Positions 34,501-45,954 are shown, counted from the first letter of the stretch. The stretch is DNA of 64,000 nucleotides from Ceratopteris richardii (GCA_020310875.1 CM035413.1:187131355-187195354), one strand, 5' to 3'. A program made the numbers and translations. The notes: a model not told the origin generated them from the letters alone.

Positions 34501-36001
34501 AAGAACATTCAACCTCATAATTCTTTACCTTGTTTTTAGCTTTGGAAACTTCGTTATCTGATGTTGACACATCCTCCTCTAATTTGTATTTGAGGGGTAT
34601 CTTCCTGCCCCTTCTGTGGTCAGTGATGGGCTCTCCCAATCCATCAACCTGGACCTTTTCTTTGTCTTCATCATAGCCTCCAATTGTACCAGGATTATCA
34701 AGAAAAATTCCAAAACAAGAAGAAGAGTTGCCGGCATGAAGCCAACTTAAAATATCCTCTTCTTCCTCAAAATCTATTTGGGGTTGATCCTCCGCTTCTG
34801 TTTCCATGCAAATGCTCACTGTTTGCATCATACTAGTGTTTCCTTGACTGTCTGGGCCTTCTTCTAAATGAATTTGTGTCAGCTCCTGCCCTTTCTTTTG
34901 TACCCACATGGTGTCCTTACCCCAATCATGAATGACACTGGCATGCCTCAGCCAAGGTCTTCCAATTAAGAGAGGGAATCCTCCTTCAACCTGGGGCAAT
35001 CTTAGAACCACAAAATCCAGGATAAATAGATTACCTTGTACTTCAAGTGGAACTTTTGGGATTACCCCCAAGGGCCTCACTTTGCTCTGATCTGCCAAAG
35101 TAACCGTGAAATTTGCAGGTCTTGAAGGGTGGAGTCCAATCCTTTTCATGGTATGTTCAGGCATCAAATTAATGCCAGAACCACCATCTACAATAACACC
35201 TTGAAATTCATGGCCCTTGATTGATATTGTAAGCCGAGGGCTTTTATAATCTGTAAGGGGTGCCTCCCCCCTAATTATCCCTTGATGTAAGATAGTAGTC
35301 TTAGCCACTAAGCTTGTCGTAGAAGCCTCATCTATTATCTGCAATAATTCTGACCTGAATTTCCCATCCATCTTTATTAAATAAAAAATACTAACCTCCT
35401 TAATTGACTTGAGTAGTTTTGAAGCCTCTGACTCTTTAAGAAAGTGAGCTTCATTTGCTTTGCCAAACTCTTCTTGAGCCCTCTTGAAGGCATGCCCAAT
35501 GGCATCGCTAGTGCCTGTGAGACATTCATTGTGGTTTGTGTCTGCACCTGTAGTATCTTTGTCTTCAATTGCAACTCTGTCTTTGTTCAATTCCTTAATT
35601 ATTAATTCTTGATTTTCTACCACTTTTGTCGTTCCCTTGCTTCTTGTCTGTACTGCAAAAGATTCGAGTTCTTCTAATTGTACCACTCTAGTGGATGGTG
35701 AGGGTTCATTCACCTGAGGTAATATCTCCTCCTTGAATACAGAGATCATTTGGAGATGGGGTCCGGAAGTAGAGGCTTGATTCTTAGGACAACAGTTTGT
35801 ATAGTGATCTCTGGCCTCTGGACAATTCCTGCAAGGAGGTGCATTTTCCGGAAGGGTGCACCTAGATTGGTAGTGCCCACATTCTCCACATCTGAAGCAA
35901 ATAATTGGCCTTCTAGGCCCATTTGCAAGGTTAGTTCTCGGTCTAGGATTATAGTTATTACCTTGGTTTGTTGCTGCTGCCATTACATTTGCTGGTGGCA
36001 A
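31532..36001 (-). CDS. Gypsy C: pol polyprotein (zinc knuckle, protease, RT, RNase H, integrase)
   Basis: An open frame of 1489 codons. A CCHC zinc knuckle lies at residues 35-48 (C-x2-C-x4-H-x4-C) and a second Cys/His cluster follows. The protease region has VIVDGGSGINLMPE and later LLIGRPWLRHASVIHDWG. RT shows SFLDGFSGYNQISIH, MPFGLRNAPATF and the catalytic IFMDDFSSF. RNase H has IHVDASAYAVGAVLTQ and IIISDHQPLKYLLNKP. Integrase has the HHCC region (GGGHLPGH...CDVCQRCG) and the core WGLDFVGPI, TDQGTHFVNK and YYPRANGQAESTNKV. The tail (WEGPFRITKM) lacks a chromodomain. The FMDDF box and DGGS protease fit the Tat/Athila branch. It looks whole. Confidence 0.93.
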   Translation of the reverse strand: MPPANVMAAATNQGNNYNPRPRTNLANGPRRPIICFRCGECGHYQSRCTLPENAPPCRNCPEARDHYTNCCPKNQASTSGPHLQMISVFKEEILPQVNEPSPSTRVVQLEELESFAVQTRSKGTTKVVENQELIIKELNKDRVAIEDKDTTGADTNHNECLTGTSDAIGHAFKRAQEEFGKANEAHFLKESEASKLLKSIKEVSIFYLIKMDGKFRSELLQIIDEASTTSLVAKTTILHQGIIRGEAPLTDYKSPRLTISIKGHEFQGVIVDGGSGINLMPEHTMKRIGLHPSRPANFTVTLADQSKVRPLGVIPKVPLEVQGNLFILDFVVLRLPQVEGGFPLLIGRPWLRHASVIHDWGKDTMWVQKKGQELTQIHLEEGPDSQGNTSMMQTVSICMETEAEDQPQIDFEEEEDILSWLHAGNSSSCFGIFLDNPGTIGGYDEDKEKVQVDGLGEPITDHRRGRKIPLKYKLEEDVSTSDNEVSKAKNKVKNYEVECSFPIQEIPAGWMQDKEENIEVQDTPAYEAMHEKLVEEDKEADAQEDNMVTRNPVQEVHLCTQNNNQLALVATWLWSHPQLLEKVKSFLTQYADVFAWHYKDLEGVPASYGEHRIPLVEGARPIRGRSYRLNPKYAEAVYVEIQKMEDAGIIIPVEHSEWLSPMVIVPKKNTNKIRICVDFRALNKVTIPDGFPMPFAEQVIEEVAGHALYSFLDGFSGYNQISIHPEDREKTAFITPWGTYVYVKMPFGLRNAPATFNRTVNLIFGPLLLESLRIFMDDFSSFSGSHKETHLDCLDQHLRQLQNIFQRCRETKLKLNPNKCHFLVTEGTLLGHVVSPKGMAPDPDKILSILKLPKPKTPKEIQSFLGHTGYHRRFIKMYAEIARPLTRLTGKEVPFKWVEEEEKAYQTLRSRLVCAPILVTPEWSKIFHIHVDASAYAVGAVLTQPNEEFNMDRPIQYASRILTKAERNYSTTEREALAMVFAVQKFRHYLLGVKFIIISDHQPLKYLLNKPHATGRIWRWLLLFQEFDFSVIHKPGRENVMADHLSRINRRDQTSGINDDFPDAHLFTIQAKGWYDDIKQFINTGLYPESANAVLRKRLLIKSRPYTFIEGKLYRQGKDDRIRKCLEEDEVREILQFAHEGTGGGHLPGHIMSQRILDAGLWWPTLFKDADDWRKTCDVCQRCGPKPTKQRHHPLVVSTSWQPFEKWGLDFVGPIYPAALPKREKYLLIATDYATKWAEAIASTDCSAQTVADFLYCNIICRFGCPLEICTDQGTHFVNKVLQEISNRYRIFHRTSCAYYPRANGQAESTNKVLISMLRKECMLQPTSWGQAYLGTLWAYRMAYKETGYSPFQLVYGLVPIEPFEFIRGSIRTERLEKNGMEVPAQLTALHKLEESRILASKQLEDIQIKRKENHDKSLWQNKLKPGHLALLHRPQFSNQNKGKWIPHWEGPFRITKMLQWGAVQLETLDGNTLPLVNISRLKAYYQVS

Positions 36002-36016
36002 GAGCCCGCCTTGTGA

Positions 36017-37049
36017 TCAGTATGTCGTTGTCGGCATTCCCCTTGATTGGCATTCATGGGCCTCATGCCCAATCTTCCTGCATAATTGACAAGTCACATT
36101 TAGCAAAGGACATTCACTCACTATGTGTCCTTGCTTGCTGCACATGGAGCACCATAGTCCGTTCTTAATGCCGCCTCCTTTTAGTTCTTGCAACTCCTGC
36201 CTCAGCTGAGCTAGTTCCTCTGCTTGGGCTTCCTCTTCCTTTTGGAGTTTGAGGGCTTCAATCTCTCTTCTCAGTTGAGCTACAGTAGTCTCCTCCTCTG
36301 TATAGGGCTTATTCCTCTTCAAGCCTTCCAGTTCCCTTCTTAACTGGCTCACTGGGTCCTCCAGTTCTGAACCATATGATGGTTGGGAAGAAGTTGCACC
36401 ATACTGATGCCTTATCTGTTCCAAGCGGGTGGCCGTATTGATGAATTCCTCAACAGAGGCAGTGGGTAGCACTAACTCTTTTATTTTGCATTGGGTGACC
36501 ACAGGTAAGGGTTTGGCTAACCACTTCTTGACAAAGAAGTCGTGTGGTGGATCCGGTAGTTTAGCCATTAATGCTTTGGCTCTGGTCACGAATTCGGGGA
36601 ACTTCTCTCCTGGACCCAACTTTAAATTTTCCAATTCTTCTATAATGATCTCAGCCGTGTTGCCATGCTGAAATTGATTCTTAAAGGCCTCTTTCATCAA
36701 ATCCCAAGAGGTAAAGTGATTTTTCAGCAAACTGGCTAAACCACTTGTCTGCCAGACCTTCCAATGTGGCGGGGAAGAGTATCAAGAAAGCATCTTCCCT
36801 ACCCATTAGCCCCCTAGTCTTACATAATGCAAGAAATCGTCGAATGTGCTCATCTAGGTCCTCCTGGGCTAAACCCCTGAAGGAGGGAAATTTTATGTTT
36901 AATCTGGAGAGCAAGATTTCTAGGTCCACCTGTCCTGCCATGCTTCCTACCGATGAAGTCGATGAAAGTGGACTCAATGATCTTCTGTTCGTCTTTCTTC
37001 TTGTCTGCTTGCACTTGATTCTCAAGGTTTGTGACCGGGTCGCGGTCAT
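36017..37049 (-). pseudogene. Gypsy C: gag region
   Basis: The capsid-type segment (FPSFRGLAQEDLDEHIRRFL, then ADKWFSQF and the EEFINTATRLEQI block) precedes a Gln/Glu/Leu-rich helix. Two Cys/His clusters end the region, one a perfect CCHC knuckle (CSMCSKQGHIVSEC). Gag forms the virus-like particle and binds the RNA. The region meets pol with only a short gap. It is split over two frames, so about one break, unless the family uses a programmed shift. Confidence 0.85.
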
Positions 37050-37209
37050 GAGCTATTCATAGTCCACTTAAAATGAGACACTTGAAAAAAGTATGTACCT
37101 TTTGGCCCACTGGAGTAATGTTGTCCACACTGGAATATTGTCCTCCAATGGCAATATATAATCTCCTATGCTCAAAGCTCCTTGGAAATCCAACCGGGTG
37201 TGCCAAATT
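37050..37209 (-). other. Gypsy C: leader and primer-binding region
   Basis: Immediately inside the 5' LTR the minus strand reads AATTTGGCACACCCGGTTGG, in the position of a primer-binding site. The complementary tRNA was not identified with confidence. Confidence 0.5.
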
Positions 37210-38033
37210 TGTTGGGGATTCGGGGACAAGAAGGAGTTTGAGGGTTTGTAGGAGAAAAAAGGAGATGATGAAATTGGAATAACAGTGAGAACTTATGCAA
37301 AGGAATACTCTTGGAAACCTTGAATATTGATTATCCTTCAACGATTACAATGACTGCGCACAGTCTAATCAATGATTAAATACCACTTCAGAGAATATCA
37401 ATTACTGAAGACCAATTATCTCAAGCCCTCTAGCAGCCGCCTCTCGTACACCAATCCTTCACCTACTTCCCGCTTCCCTTGTGCACACCTTGCACTAAGC
37501 TTCCGCCAAGCTAAGGAATTGGTATCACAGCGCACACGCAATAGACCTTGGAACTCTTGGAATCCAACCCGCCTTCTCTGCACACCTTCCTCTTGACCCC
37601 TCTTGCACTCGTGAATGCCGTCGCACACTGGAGACTCTTCTTGCTTCCTCTCTTGCTTCCTCTGAAGCTCTCTCTTGCTCCTCGCTCTCAATGTCTCCAA
37701 GAATAGCCTTTGTTCTTCTTTTGTTGAGGGCCCGCTCGTTCGTGCACTCTAACTGCAATACAATCTTGGTGTCCTTTCAATGTCCCAAGATTGTCTTTTT
37801 GAACTGATCCTCAACGATTCGCTACTTTGTCCTGTAGTGACTTTAGAACAAGAGTGACTTTTAAAATAAAATTTTGATTGGGTGGCCTATTTCCACCTTT
37901 GCGTACGCGGCCTTCCACCTTCACCTTTCCTTTTAATTCTTTACTTTTGCACCTTAAGATTTTAGATTCATCCTTTGAACCTTAAGAGGAAAAATACTTT
38001 GCACCTTTAGTTTCAACCGGTTAGGGCTCTACA
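37210..38033 (-). repeat. 5' LTR of gypsy C
   Basis: 824 bp, partner of 26,152-26,975, with about ten differences by eye. CAATC follows it at 38,034-38,038, matching 26,147-26,151. Confidence 0.96.
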
Positions 38034-39083
38034 CAATCGAAACGTTGCTTGGCCCACTCGTTTTGCAATCCGGTATGGACCGAACCATCGTAATTTAAAT
38101 TTTTCGGAAGCGCGATTGGCTTTGGCATTATAAAATAAAACAAGTTGATCAACCGTAAAGACAGGGGTTTTTAGGAAGCGGTCATGAGTACCGGCTTGAC
38201 GAAGCTGAACTTCTTGGAGAGTCATGAAGCTTTCCCAGTGGTGTTCATCCAATGATCTGAGCGTATCCAACCAAAATGGCAAAGATGCTTCCGACAGCAA
38301 TTTCTGAGCTAAGGCAACACGCAAACTCGGTATCACTACTTCCATCGGCGCAATAGCTTCGAGGCCATAGGCAAGTTTAAACGGAGTGGTTCCGGTTGCT
38401 ACTTTGTACGTGGTCCGGTATGCCCATAATACTGCAGGTAGTAGTTGATCCCAACGTTCCGGACATTCCAAAATCAATTTGCAGAGCATATTCAATAGAG
38501 TCTTATTGGTACTTTCAGCCAGACCATTAGCACGTGGATAGTATGGTGAGCTGAATTTATGCAGAATCTGAAAAGTGTGAGTCAGCACTTGCATTAAGTG
38601 GTTGGCAAAATGTGTTCCTTGGTCGAGCTCTAGAGGTAATCCATAACGGGGGAAGACATCCTTCATCAAACATTTTGCCACCGAAATAGCTGTGGCAGAC
38701 CGTAAAGCCCAAGCTTCTGCCCACCGAGTGGCATAATTGTTGGTGAGGGTCGTTGGTGGTGTTATTGGACCAATAAAATCTAGAATCCACTTTTGAAAGG
38801 GTTCCAAAGGTAGAACTGGTTGAAGGGGAAAGAAGTGTCGTTGTAAGGGTTGTCCAGTCCGTTGACAGACATCACACTGCATCACAAAGTGCACCACATC
38901 TTTGTACATTGTAGGCCACCATAGCCCACTTTGCAGAATTTTCCGGTGAGTAAGATAAGTTGCGAAGTGTCCTCCAGAGGGTAATGAATGAGCCATAGTA
39001 ATAACGGATTCCGCCTCATGTGGGGGAATGCATCTAAGGAAAACACTAGTATGATCTAAGTAATACAGTTGACCCACAATCAA
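38034..39083 (-). pseudogene. Gypsy D: integrase
   Basis: Contains the zinc-binding region (SGGHFATYLTHRKI, WWPTMYKDVVHFVMQCDVCQ), the core with KWILDFIGPI, and YYPRANGLAESTNKT, followed by the post-core tail (DQLVLFYNAKANR, LRWFGPYRI). The last part of the domain continues on the far side of element C near 26,050-26,151. Broken by that insertion and by some further changes. Confidence 0.85.
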
Positions 39084-39089
39084 CCGAAA

Positions 39090-39600
39090 TCATCGACTGG
39101 AGACTGCAATTTTTCGGCGCAAAGCAGTGCGAGTATGAGGAGGAAGACAGACGTCTGTGAGGAAAGTTAGTAAGGTATCATAATATGAAGAAACAAAAGG
39201 AGGTTCAGCAGAGACTTTCGTAGTTGTCTCTGTAATGTAAATTGCCGGTGTAGTGTCATCAACCCCTACCAGAGACTCACCGGAATCCAATCGAGATAGA
39301 AAATCCACCAAGGCATGTGCTGTGTCGGGTCGATGAGTAACTTCATAATCGAACTCTTGTAATAGTAAAATCCATCTGGCCAATCTACCACCTAAATGTT
39401 GCTGTTGAACCAAGTACACCAGTGTAGCATGGTCCACGTGGAAGGTAAATTTACGACCCAGCAAGTAATGCCGGAACTTCTTCACAGAGTAGACCAATCC
39501 CAGACATTCTCATTCTATTACAGAGTAATTTTTCTCCGCAGGAGCTAATCGGCGGCTCGCATAATAAACAGGCTGAAACCATTTGTCAATTTGTTGCATG
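39090..39600 (-). pseudogene. Gypsy D: RNase H
   Basis: Blocks MVYSVKKFRHYLLG, FTFHVDHATLVYLV, ARWILLLQEFDYEV and the closing DFLSRL are readable. The segment is cut off from the RT by the copia E insertion. Confidence 0.8.
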
Positions 39601-39607
39601 AGTACAC

Positions 39608-39835
39608 TATTGGAGATAGTTGTCTATGGAAGCATGCGAACAGCACAAGGGAAGAAGAAGCTTGGAGCACAAACACACAATACTGAATGTATTACTAGAG
39701 AATGTACAAAGATAAGTAGCCCATTAGGGCAATAGGTGTATATACAAGCCGGGGGAAAAAACCTCCTAAAGAGGGAAAAAAGTGCCCCGACGGTCCTAGT
39801 GTGTTCACACACATCACTACCTAAATATATCAACA
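39608..39835 (-). repeat. 3' LTR of copia E
   Basis: 228 bp, ending TATATCAACA on the plus strand. Partner at 44,699-44,928. On its inner side AATCCCCCCTGGGAG (39,836-39,850) is the complement of a purine tract. Confidence 0.93.
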
Positions 39836-39909
39836 AATCCCCCCTGGGAGTGATGCGGTGAACAAGTAGCTGTCACTCATGTATAAGGAAGTGCCAAGCT
39901 ATGTGGAAA

Positions 39910-41028
39910 TCACTCCACAAAAGGAAGTAAGCCCAAAGCTTTGCGGAAAGCTTCAAACTTCTCCCTAGGCAGAGCCTTCGTGAAAAGGTCTGCAATGTTC
40001 TCCTGCGTGGGCACATATGCCAAACTGATCTCCCCAGTAGAGAACCTTTCCCTGACATAGTGATAATGCACCTCAATGTGCTTAGTGCGAGCGAGGAACA
40101 CAGGGTTCCTCGCAACTACCAATGCGCTCTAACTATCAGTGAAGATGGTGGTGGCAGAAGACTGGCCAACACCCAAATCAGCCATAAGGCGTCTGAGCCA
40201 CACACACTCAATAGTCGCTGTGAAAGCTGCCCTATACTTAGCCTCACAACTCGAAGTGGCCACAGTAGGCTGCTTCTTGCTTAACCAAGATATACATGAG
40301 CTACCAAGCATGAAGCAAAAACCATTGGTGGACACACGAGTGTCATAGCAACCAGCCCAATCTGAGTCAGAAAAAGCATGCAAATCTGGCGGTAGTGATC
40401 CCCCTTTGGGATAAAACAACCCAAGTAGCCGAGTACCACTCAAGTAGCAAAAGATGCGCTTAACCATCTTCCAATGCGTGACTCCTGGGCAATTCATAAA
40501 CCTGCTCATCTGTGAGACAGAAAATTGAATATCTGGCCGAGTAATGCATAAGTAAATCAAGCATCCAACAGCCTTCTGATAGAGAACAGCATCAAATGCA
40601 TCTCCAGCATCATGACGACTCAATCGTAAACCTGTCTCCATAGGAGTGGCAATAGGCTTACAGTCTTCAAGGCCAAAACACTGCAATAATGTGTCAATAT
40701 ATTTCGTTTGACACAAAGCCATTCCACCATCAACTTGCATAAGCTGAATGCCCAAATAGTGATGCAAATGCCTCAAATCACACATCTCAAATGAGGCATG
40801 CAAATCAGCCTTGAAATCAACAATATGCTTCTCAATAGGACCAGTGAGCAGCATGTCATCAACATAGACAACAATGATCAGAAGCACATCATTAGCACGC
40901 TTAACATATAAGGTGCTTTCAGTTGGACTGTTCACAAAACCATGTGCAACTAGATAGGCATGTATCTTCTCATACCAAGCACGTGGTGCTTGCTTTAAAC
41001 CATATAATCCCTTCTTTAACCTACACAC
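39910..41028 (-). pseudogene. Copia E: RT end and RNase H
   Basis: RT blocks KKGLYGLKQAPRAWYEK and the catalytic VVYVDDMLLTG are clear. They are followed by YLGIQLMQVDGG, the SQMSRFMNCPGVTHW region and the RNase H with SDSDWAGCYDTR and SWLSKKQPTVATSS. The C-terminal VPTQENIADLFTKALPREKF closes pol. Broken. Confidence 0.88.
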
Positions 41029-43525
41029 CTAATTTTCATGCCCTTTCTGCACAAAGCCACGGGGCTGAAAAACATACACTTCTTCATGCAAGTCACCATT
41101 CAAAAATGCTGTTTTAATGTCCAACTGATGTACATTCCAACCATGATGGGCTGCAAGTGCACAAATGCTTCGAACAGTAGTCATACGGCATGTAGGTGCA
41201 AAGGTCTCATCAAAATCAATGCCTCTTTCCTGCGCATAACCCTTTGCAACAAGCCTAGCCTTATACCTGTCAACTGTACCATCAGGTTTACGCTTCAACT
41301 TGTATACCCACTTAGTGCCAATGGCCTTCTTGCCAGGAGGCAAGTCACATAAAGACCATGTACCATTCTTCATTATAGCATCATATTCAGATTGCATGGC
41401 AGCCATCCAATTTTCAGAATTCTGTGCTTCATCAAAAGAAACAGGCTCATTCTCATCACAGAGACTAGAGGCAGCCATAGCATAGCAATCTGATGCAAAG
41501 GAGGCACTATGAGAGCCTGAGCGAGTACGATATGACAAAGGTGCATCTAATTTGTTGTCATGCAAAGTCTGCACCACCCATTTTGGCATAGTTTTTGCCT
41601 GCTCAAGATCAGCTCTCTCATCAACAAGTGCATCATGTAAATCTGCATCAAAAATAGAATGATCTGCATCATCATATGAAACCTGCAAAGGCTGAGAAGT
41701 TGCCTCATTAGGACCAGCACTAGACTGTCCACCTGTAAAAAGAGGCATCAACGTATCATACATGTCTTTGGAGCTAACAGATGTCTCCTTAGTACATGAA
41801 AACAATGGCTGAATAGCATCTTCCACAAAGACAACATCACGGCTAACTAGAATGCGTTTAGTCTGTGGATGATACAGACGATATCCTTTACTTTCAGAAC
41901 TGTACCCAACAAAAATACATTTTACTGCCTTATCATCCAATTTTCTACGATGTTGTTCAGGCACTAATGCATATGCCAAACAACCAAAAACACGCAGATG
42001 AGCAACAGATGGCTTGCGGTCATGCCAAGTCTCATATGGAGTGATAGACTGCAGCGCTTTAGTGGGACACCTGTTCAGTACATATGCTGCACACATGACA
42101 GCCTCAAGCCAGAAACTATGTGGTAAAGTGTGACCCTTGACCATGCACCTCGCCATCTCCATGAGTGACCTGCTCTTTCGTTCAGCAACTCCATTCTTTG
42201 AGGTGTATACGACACTGTACACTAGTGTTTTATCCCACGTTCAGCCGAAAATGCATTAAAATCAGAAGACATATATTCCCCCCCTCGATCAGAATGGAGG
42301 GTGCCCATTTTACATGCTGATAGATTTTCAGCCAAAACCAAAAACTGTTTAAAGCACATGAACACTTCGAACTTTTCTTTGAGTGGATATACCCATGCAT
42401 GCCTAGAAAAATCATCAATGAAAGTCACGAAGTAAAGGTAATTCCCAAAAGAGGGTGTCTGCATAGGACCACAGACATCACTATGTACAAGCTGCAATTT
42501 CTGCGTAGCCCAAACTGAACCATCTTTTGGAAAGGAGGAATCCTGCATTTTGCCCAAAATACAGCCTTTACATACATGTTTTCTAGGTGCCTCAAGCTTG
42601 GGCAAAGAAGACACCATATCAGATTTCTTATCCCACGTTCAGCCGAAAATGCATTAAAATCAGAAGACATATATTCCCCCCCTCGATCAGAATGGAGGGT
42701 GCCCATTTTACATGCTGATAGATTTTCAGCCAAAACCAAAAACTGTTTAAAGCACATGAACACTTCGGACTTTTCTTTGAGTGGATATACCCATGCATGC
42801 CTAGAAAAATCATCAATGAAAGTCACGAAGTAAAGGTAATTCCCAAAAGAGGGTGTCTGCATAGGACCACAGACATCACTATGTACAAGCTGCAATTCTT
42901 GCGTAGCCCAAACTGAACCATCTTTTGGAAAGGAGGAATGCTGCATTTTGCCCAAAATACAGCCTTCACATACAAGTTTTCTAGGTGCCTCAAGCTTGGG
43001 CAAAGAAGACACCATATCAGATTTCTACAAGCGTAGCAAACTAGCAAAATTCAGATGACCAAAGCGTGCATGCCAAAGCTTTGCATCTGACATAGCTTGA
43101 GCATCATGAACTGCACATGCCAAATCATTCACAGATCTTTCATAGTCTATGAGCTTATACAGCCCACGACACAAAATGTCAGAAGCAATAATCACATCGC
43201 CATTTGATAGATCATGAACTGTACACCTGTCATCAACGAATTTCACAACCAAGCCAATCTTGGCTAATGCAGAAACTGATAACAGATTCTTCTTGATCCC
43301 TGGCACAAATAAAGCATCTGACAAGGTGAAAGAACTACCATCAGCAGTAGTCAGAATGATCTTACCAACTCCCATAACAGGATAAGAGGAGTTGTTGGCG
43401 CATGTGACAGTATTCCCTGTAGGGGCACGCTCGAGTGAAGAGAAGAAACTGCACTGCGAGGTAATATGTTTGGTCGCCCCACTGTCAAAGTACCAAACAT
43501 CTAAGTCCACTGCAGACATGCACAA
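41029..43525 (-). pseudogene. Copia E: protease, integrase and N-terminal RT
   Basis: The protease signature is WYFDSGATKHIT. The GAG-pre-integrase block is LWHARFGHLNFASLL, and the integrase has CKGCILGKMQ-type, HSDVCGPMQTPSFG and LHSDRGGEYMSSDF segments, partly present twice. The part near 41.0-42.2 kb has the end of integrase (VMCAAYVLNRCPTKAL, CIFVGYSSESKGYRL) and the RT start with WVYKLKRKPDGTVDRYKARL and VHQLDIKTAFLNGDL. Broken. Confidence 0.88.
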
Positions 43526-43569
43526 GATGGGTCAAAACTGCAAACCGTAGTAAACGCCCATTCTTCTTC

Positions 43570-44680
43570 CTACACAAGATTAGCAGACTCTGTTTTTGGT
43601 GTAGAGGCTTCTACAACAACCATTCCAGCCTCCTTTTTCTTTGCCTCTTTTGTAGCCAGTTTTGGATAGTTCTTTACGATATGATCATTCCCTTTACAGT
43701 ACTTGCAAAACAATTTCTGCTTTCCTGATTTCTTCTCATCTTTATCCTGGTTCTTCGAATGTGCAGCATTTGCAGATTTCTGCTTACTAGTAGAAGAGCT
43801 CCATTTTCCTTTACCCTTCTGACTAGCCAAGAAAGCTTGATCTGCAACACGCATAATGGACCTGTTCTGCCTGGATTGATCTTCCTGCAACAGAATAGAG
43901 ACTAACTCCTCAAATGATAAGGCATTCGGATTGCCTTTCATCATCAACCGAAGAGTAGAAGCAAAACTCTGATATGAATCAGGAAGACCATTCAGGACAG
44001 TCTGCACAAGTGCGCTATCTGGTATAACCTCATCAGTAGAAACCAACTGTTCCTTCAAATCTTTGATCTTCGTTAGGAAATTGTCCATAGAATCACCTTC
44101 ATTTATGTGCTCACTCTCCAACTGTTTTCGGAGGTAAGCAACACGAGCCTCATTCCTAGCTTGGTACAATGTGGTAAGTGTATCCCAAGCATCCCTAGCT
44201 GTTTTGCAAGAGCGAATATGAGGAATAATGGCACGTTTGACAGACAAAGCTATCAATGCATGTGCCTGGGCATCTCTGCCATCCCAATGAATTTGCTCTG
44301 CAGTAGGTGCAACAGAAACAACAGCACAAACAGGAATCTGCGGAATATCATCTTTGACACCATCTTCATCAGCTCCAACACCTATATTTGCAGTACCTGT
44401 CGTTATAGGTGTAACAAGACGTCTTTCAACACCCTGCACAATGTTCCACAATCCTTTTGCAACCAAAACATGTTGCATCATATAAGCCCATAATGGGTAG
44501 TTGGTACCATCCAACTTATCCTCAACAGCCAACATACGGAATACATCACAGATCGCGATTTTGGCACCGCAGAGCGAAGCAGTTTTGATCTCGGAAACAC
44601 GCTGAGTATGCTCACCAAAATTCGTGCGATTCTGAGACTGCAAACGGAGGAGTGTCGACGGCACCCTAGATGAAGAGACG
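43570..44680 (-). pseudogene. Copia E: gag region
   Basis: Contains the copia gag start (KLDGTNYPLWAYMMQHVLVA), the middle UBN2-like blocks (AWDTLTTLYQARNEAR, LKEQLVSTDEVIPDSALVQT) and a zinc-knuckle region (CKYCKGNDHIVKN). It is a long open stretch. Confidence 0.88.
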
Positions 44681-44684
44681 ACCT

Positions 44685-44696
44685 GCTCTGATACCA
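44685..44696 (-). other. Primer-binding site of copia E (tRNA-iMet type)
   Basis: The minus strand reads TGGTATCAGAGC two bases inside the 5' LTR. This is the standard initiator-methionine tRNA primer site of plant copia elements. Confidence 0.95.
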
Positions 44697-44698
44697 AT

Positions 44699-44928
44699 TG
44701 TTGGAGATAGTTGTCTGCGGAAGCATGCGAACAACACAAGGAAGAAGAAGAAGCTTGGAGCACAAACACACAATACTGAATGTATTACTAGAGAATGTAC
44801 AAAGATAAGTAGCCCATTAGGGCAATAGGCGTATATACAAGCCGGGGGAGAAAACCTCCTAAAGAGGGAAAAAAGTGCCCTGGCGGTCCTAGTGTGTTCA
44901 CACACATCACTACCTAAATATATCAACA
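44699..44928 (-). repeat. 5' LTR of copia E
   Basis: 230 bp from TGTTGGAGATAG to TATATCAACA, about 96% identical to the other LTR. TACAC follows it. Confidence 0.93.
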
Positions 44929-45009
44929 TACACTACTAATTGCAATATGTGGCGCATCCACAAAGACATGGAACGGTCGTTCCCAATCAGGTGGTTGCAG
45001 GATCGGTGC

Positions 45010-45897
45010 CTACGTCAATAAGACCTTCAATCGATCAAATGCACTTTGGCACTCTGGAGTCCAATCATACTTCCGCGGTGTGCTGGTCATAAGCCGATTA
45101 AGTGGTGTCACTAAATGAGCTAACCACCATAAATGTCTGCCATGCCACCGGATTTGGCCAAGAAAGCGCATAACTTCTTTGGGCGTCTTTGGGACTGGTG
45201 CCTCCAACACGGTAGGTACTTTATCCGGATCCACATGTATTCTGTGTTTAGAAATGATATGACCAAGCAGTTTACCACAGGAGACCACAAAAACGGATTT
45301 TGTCGGATTCAAACATAATTGATACTGTCGGCATTTTTTAAAGTAACACCGTAAATGATACAAGTGTGCTGAAGTGGCTCCAAATAAGGAAAAATCATCC
45401 AAATATACTTGCATAAACGTGGTCAAGTAGGGTGAAAAGACTTCCTGCATACATCTTTGGAATGTACTCGGGGCATTCCGTAAACCGAACCACATTACTG
45501 TGCAAGCATATACTCCCCAATTCGTGATAAAAGTTGTCTTTAGTATGTCCTGTTCGGCCATCCTCACTTGATTATATCCATTGTAGCCATCCAAGAAAGA
45601 ATACATTTCGTGTCGTGCTACCCTGTTGAGCATTGTATCAAGAAAGGGGAGAGGGAATGGATCCGGTACAGTGGCGGCAATGAGTTTCCGGAAGTCGACA
45701 CAGATATGCAACTGTTTATTTTTCTTCGGGACAATTACTATTGGAGATATCCACTCAGCATGCTCAATTGGCACAATAAATCCCACCTTCAATAAACGAT
45801 CAAGTTCAGCCTTAACGTGCGCCGCATTATCGGAACTTATCGAACTTTCACCACACCAGGTTACCTTTTCACCATAAATGGTCTCACTCGGTAACAC
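45010..45897 (-). pseudogene. Gypsy D: reverse transcriptase
   Basis: About 295 open codons with WISPIVIVPKKNKQLHICVD, SFLDGYNGYNQVRM, FGLRNAPSTFQRCM and the catalytic VYLDDFSLFG. LLGHIISKHRIHVDPDKV and the FLGQIRWHGRH block follow. The DDF-type box supports the Tat/Athila side of gypsy. Confidence 0.9.
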
Positions 45898-45954
45898 GAC
45901 TTTCTCACCAGAAATGGTCGAATTCTGACCAGATAGTGTTGGACTAACTCTGCA

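Larger units (their letters stand above)
26152..38033 (-). mobile_element. Gypsy element C, young and nearly whole
   Basis: Minus-strand Ty3/gypsy element of 11,882 bp with two 824-bp LTRs and a perfect 5-bp target duplication CAATC (26,147-26,151 and 38,034-38,038). Order: 5' LTR, gag, a long pol (zinc knuckle, protease, RT, RNase H, integrase), spacer, Pro-rich ORF, extra ORF, purine tract, 3' LTR. It sits inside the integrase of element D. The LTRs differ at about ten positions by eye (about 1.2%), so it is the youngest insertion here. At a typical plant rate of about 1.3e-8 per site per year that is roughly half a million years, more in slow-evolving lineages. Nearly whole, with about one break, in gag. 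Confidence 0.95.
39608..44928 (-). mobile_element. Ty1/copia element E inserted in gypsy D
   Basis: Minus-strand copia element of about 5.3 kb with short LTRs (228 and 230 bp) and a perfect 5-bp target duplication TACAC (39,603-39,607 and 44,929-44,933). Order: 5' LTR, tRNA-Met-type primer site, gag, protease, integrase, RT, RNase H, purine tract, 3' LTR. It separates D's RT from D's RNase H. The LTRs differ at about eight positions (3-4%), so it is younger than D and older than C. Part of its integrase region is present twice in tandem. Broken, with about five or six breaks. Confidence 0.94.

Noticed and set aside
42222-43047. Several overlapping minus-strand frames read as separate genes
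   Set aside because: They are alternative phases and repeated parts of one copia integrase region in element E.
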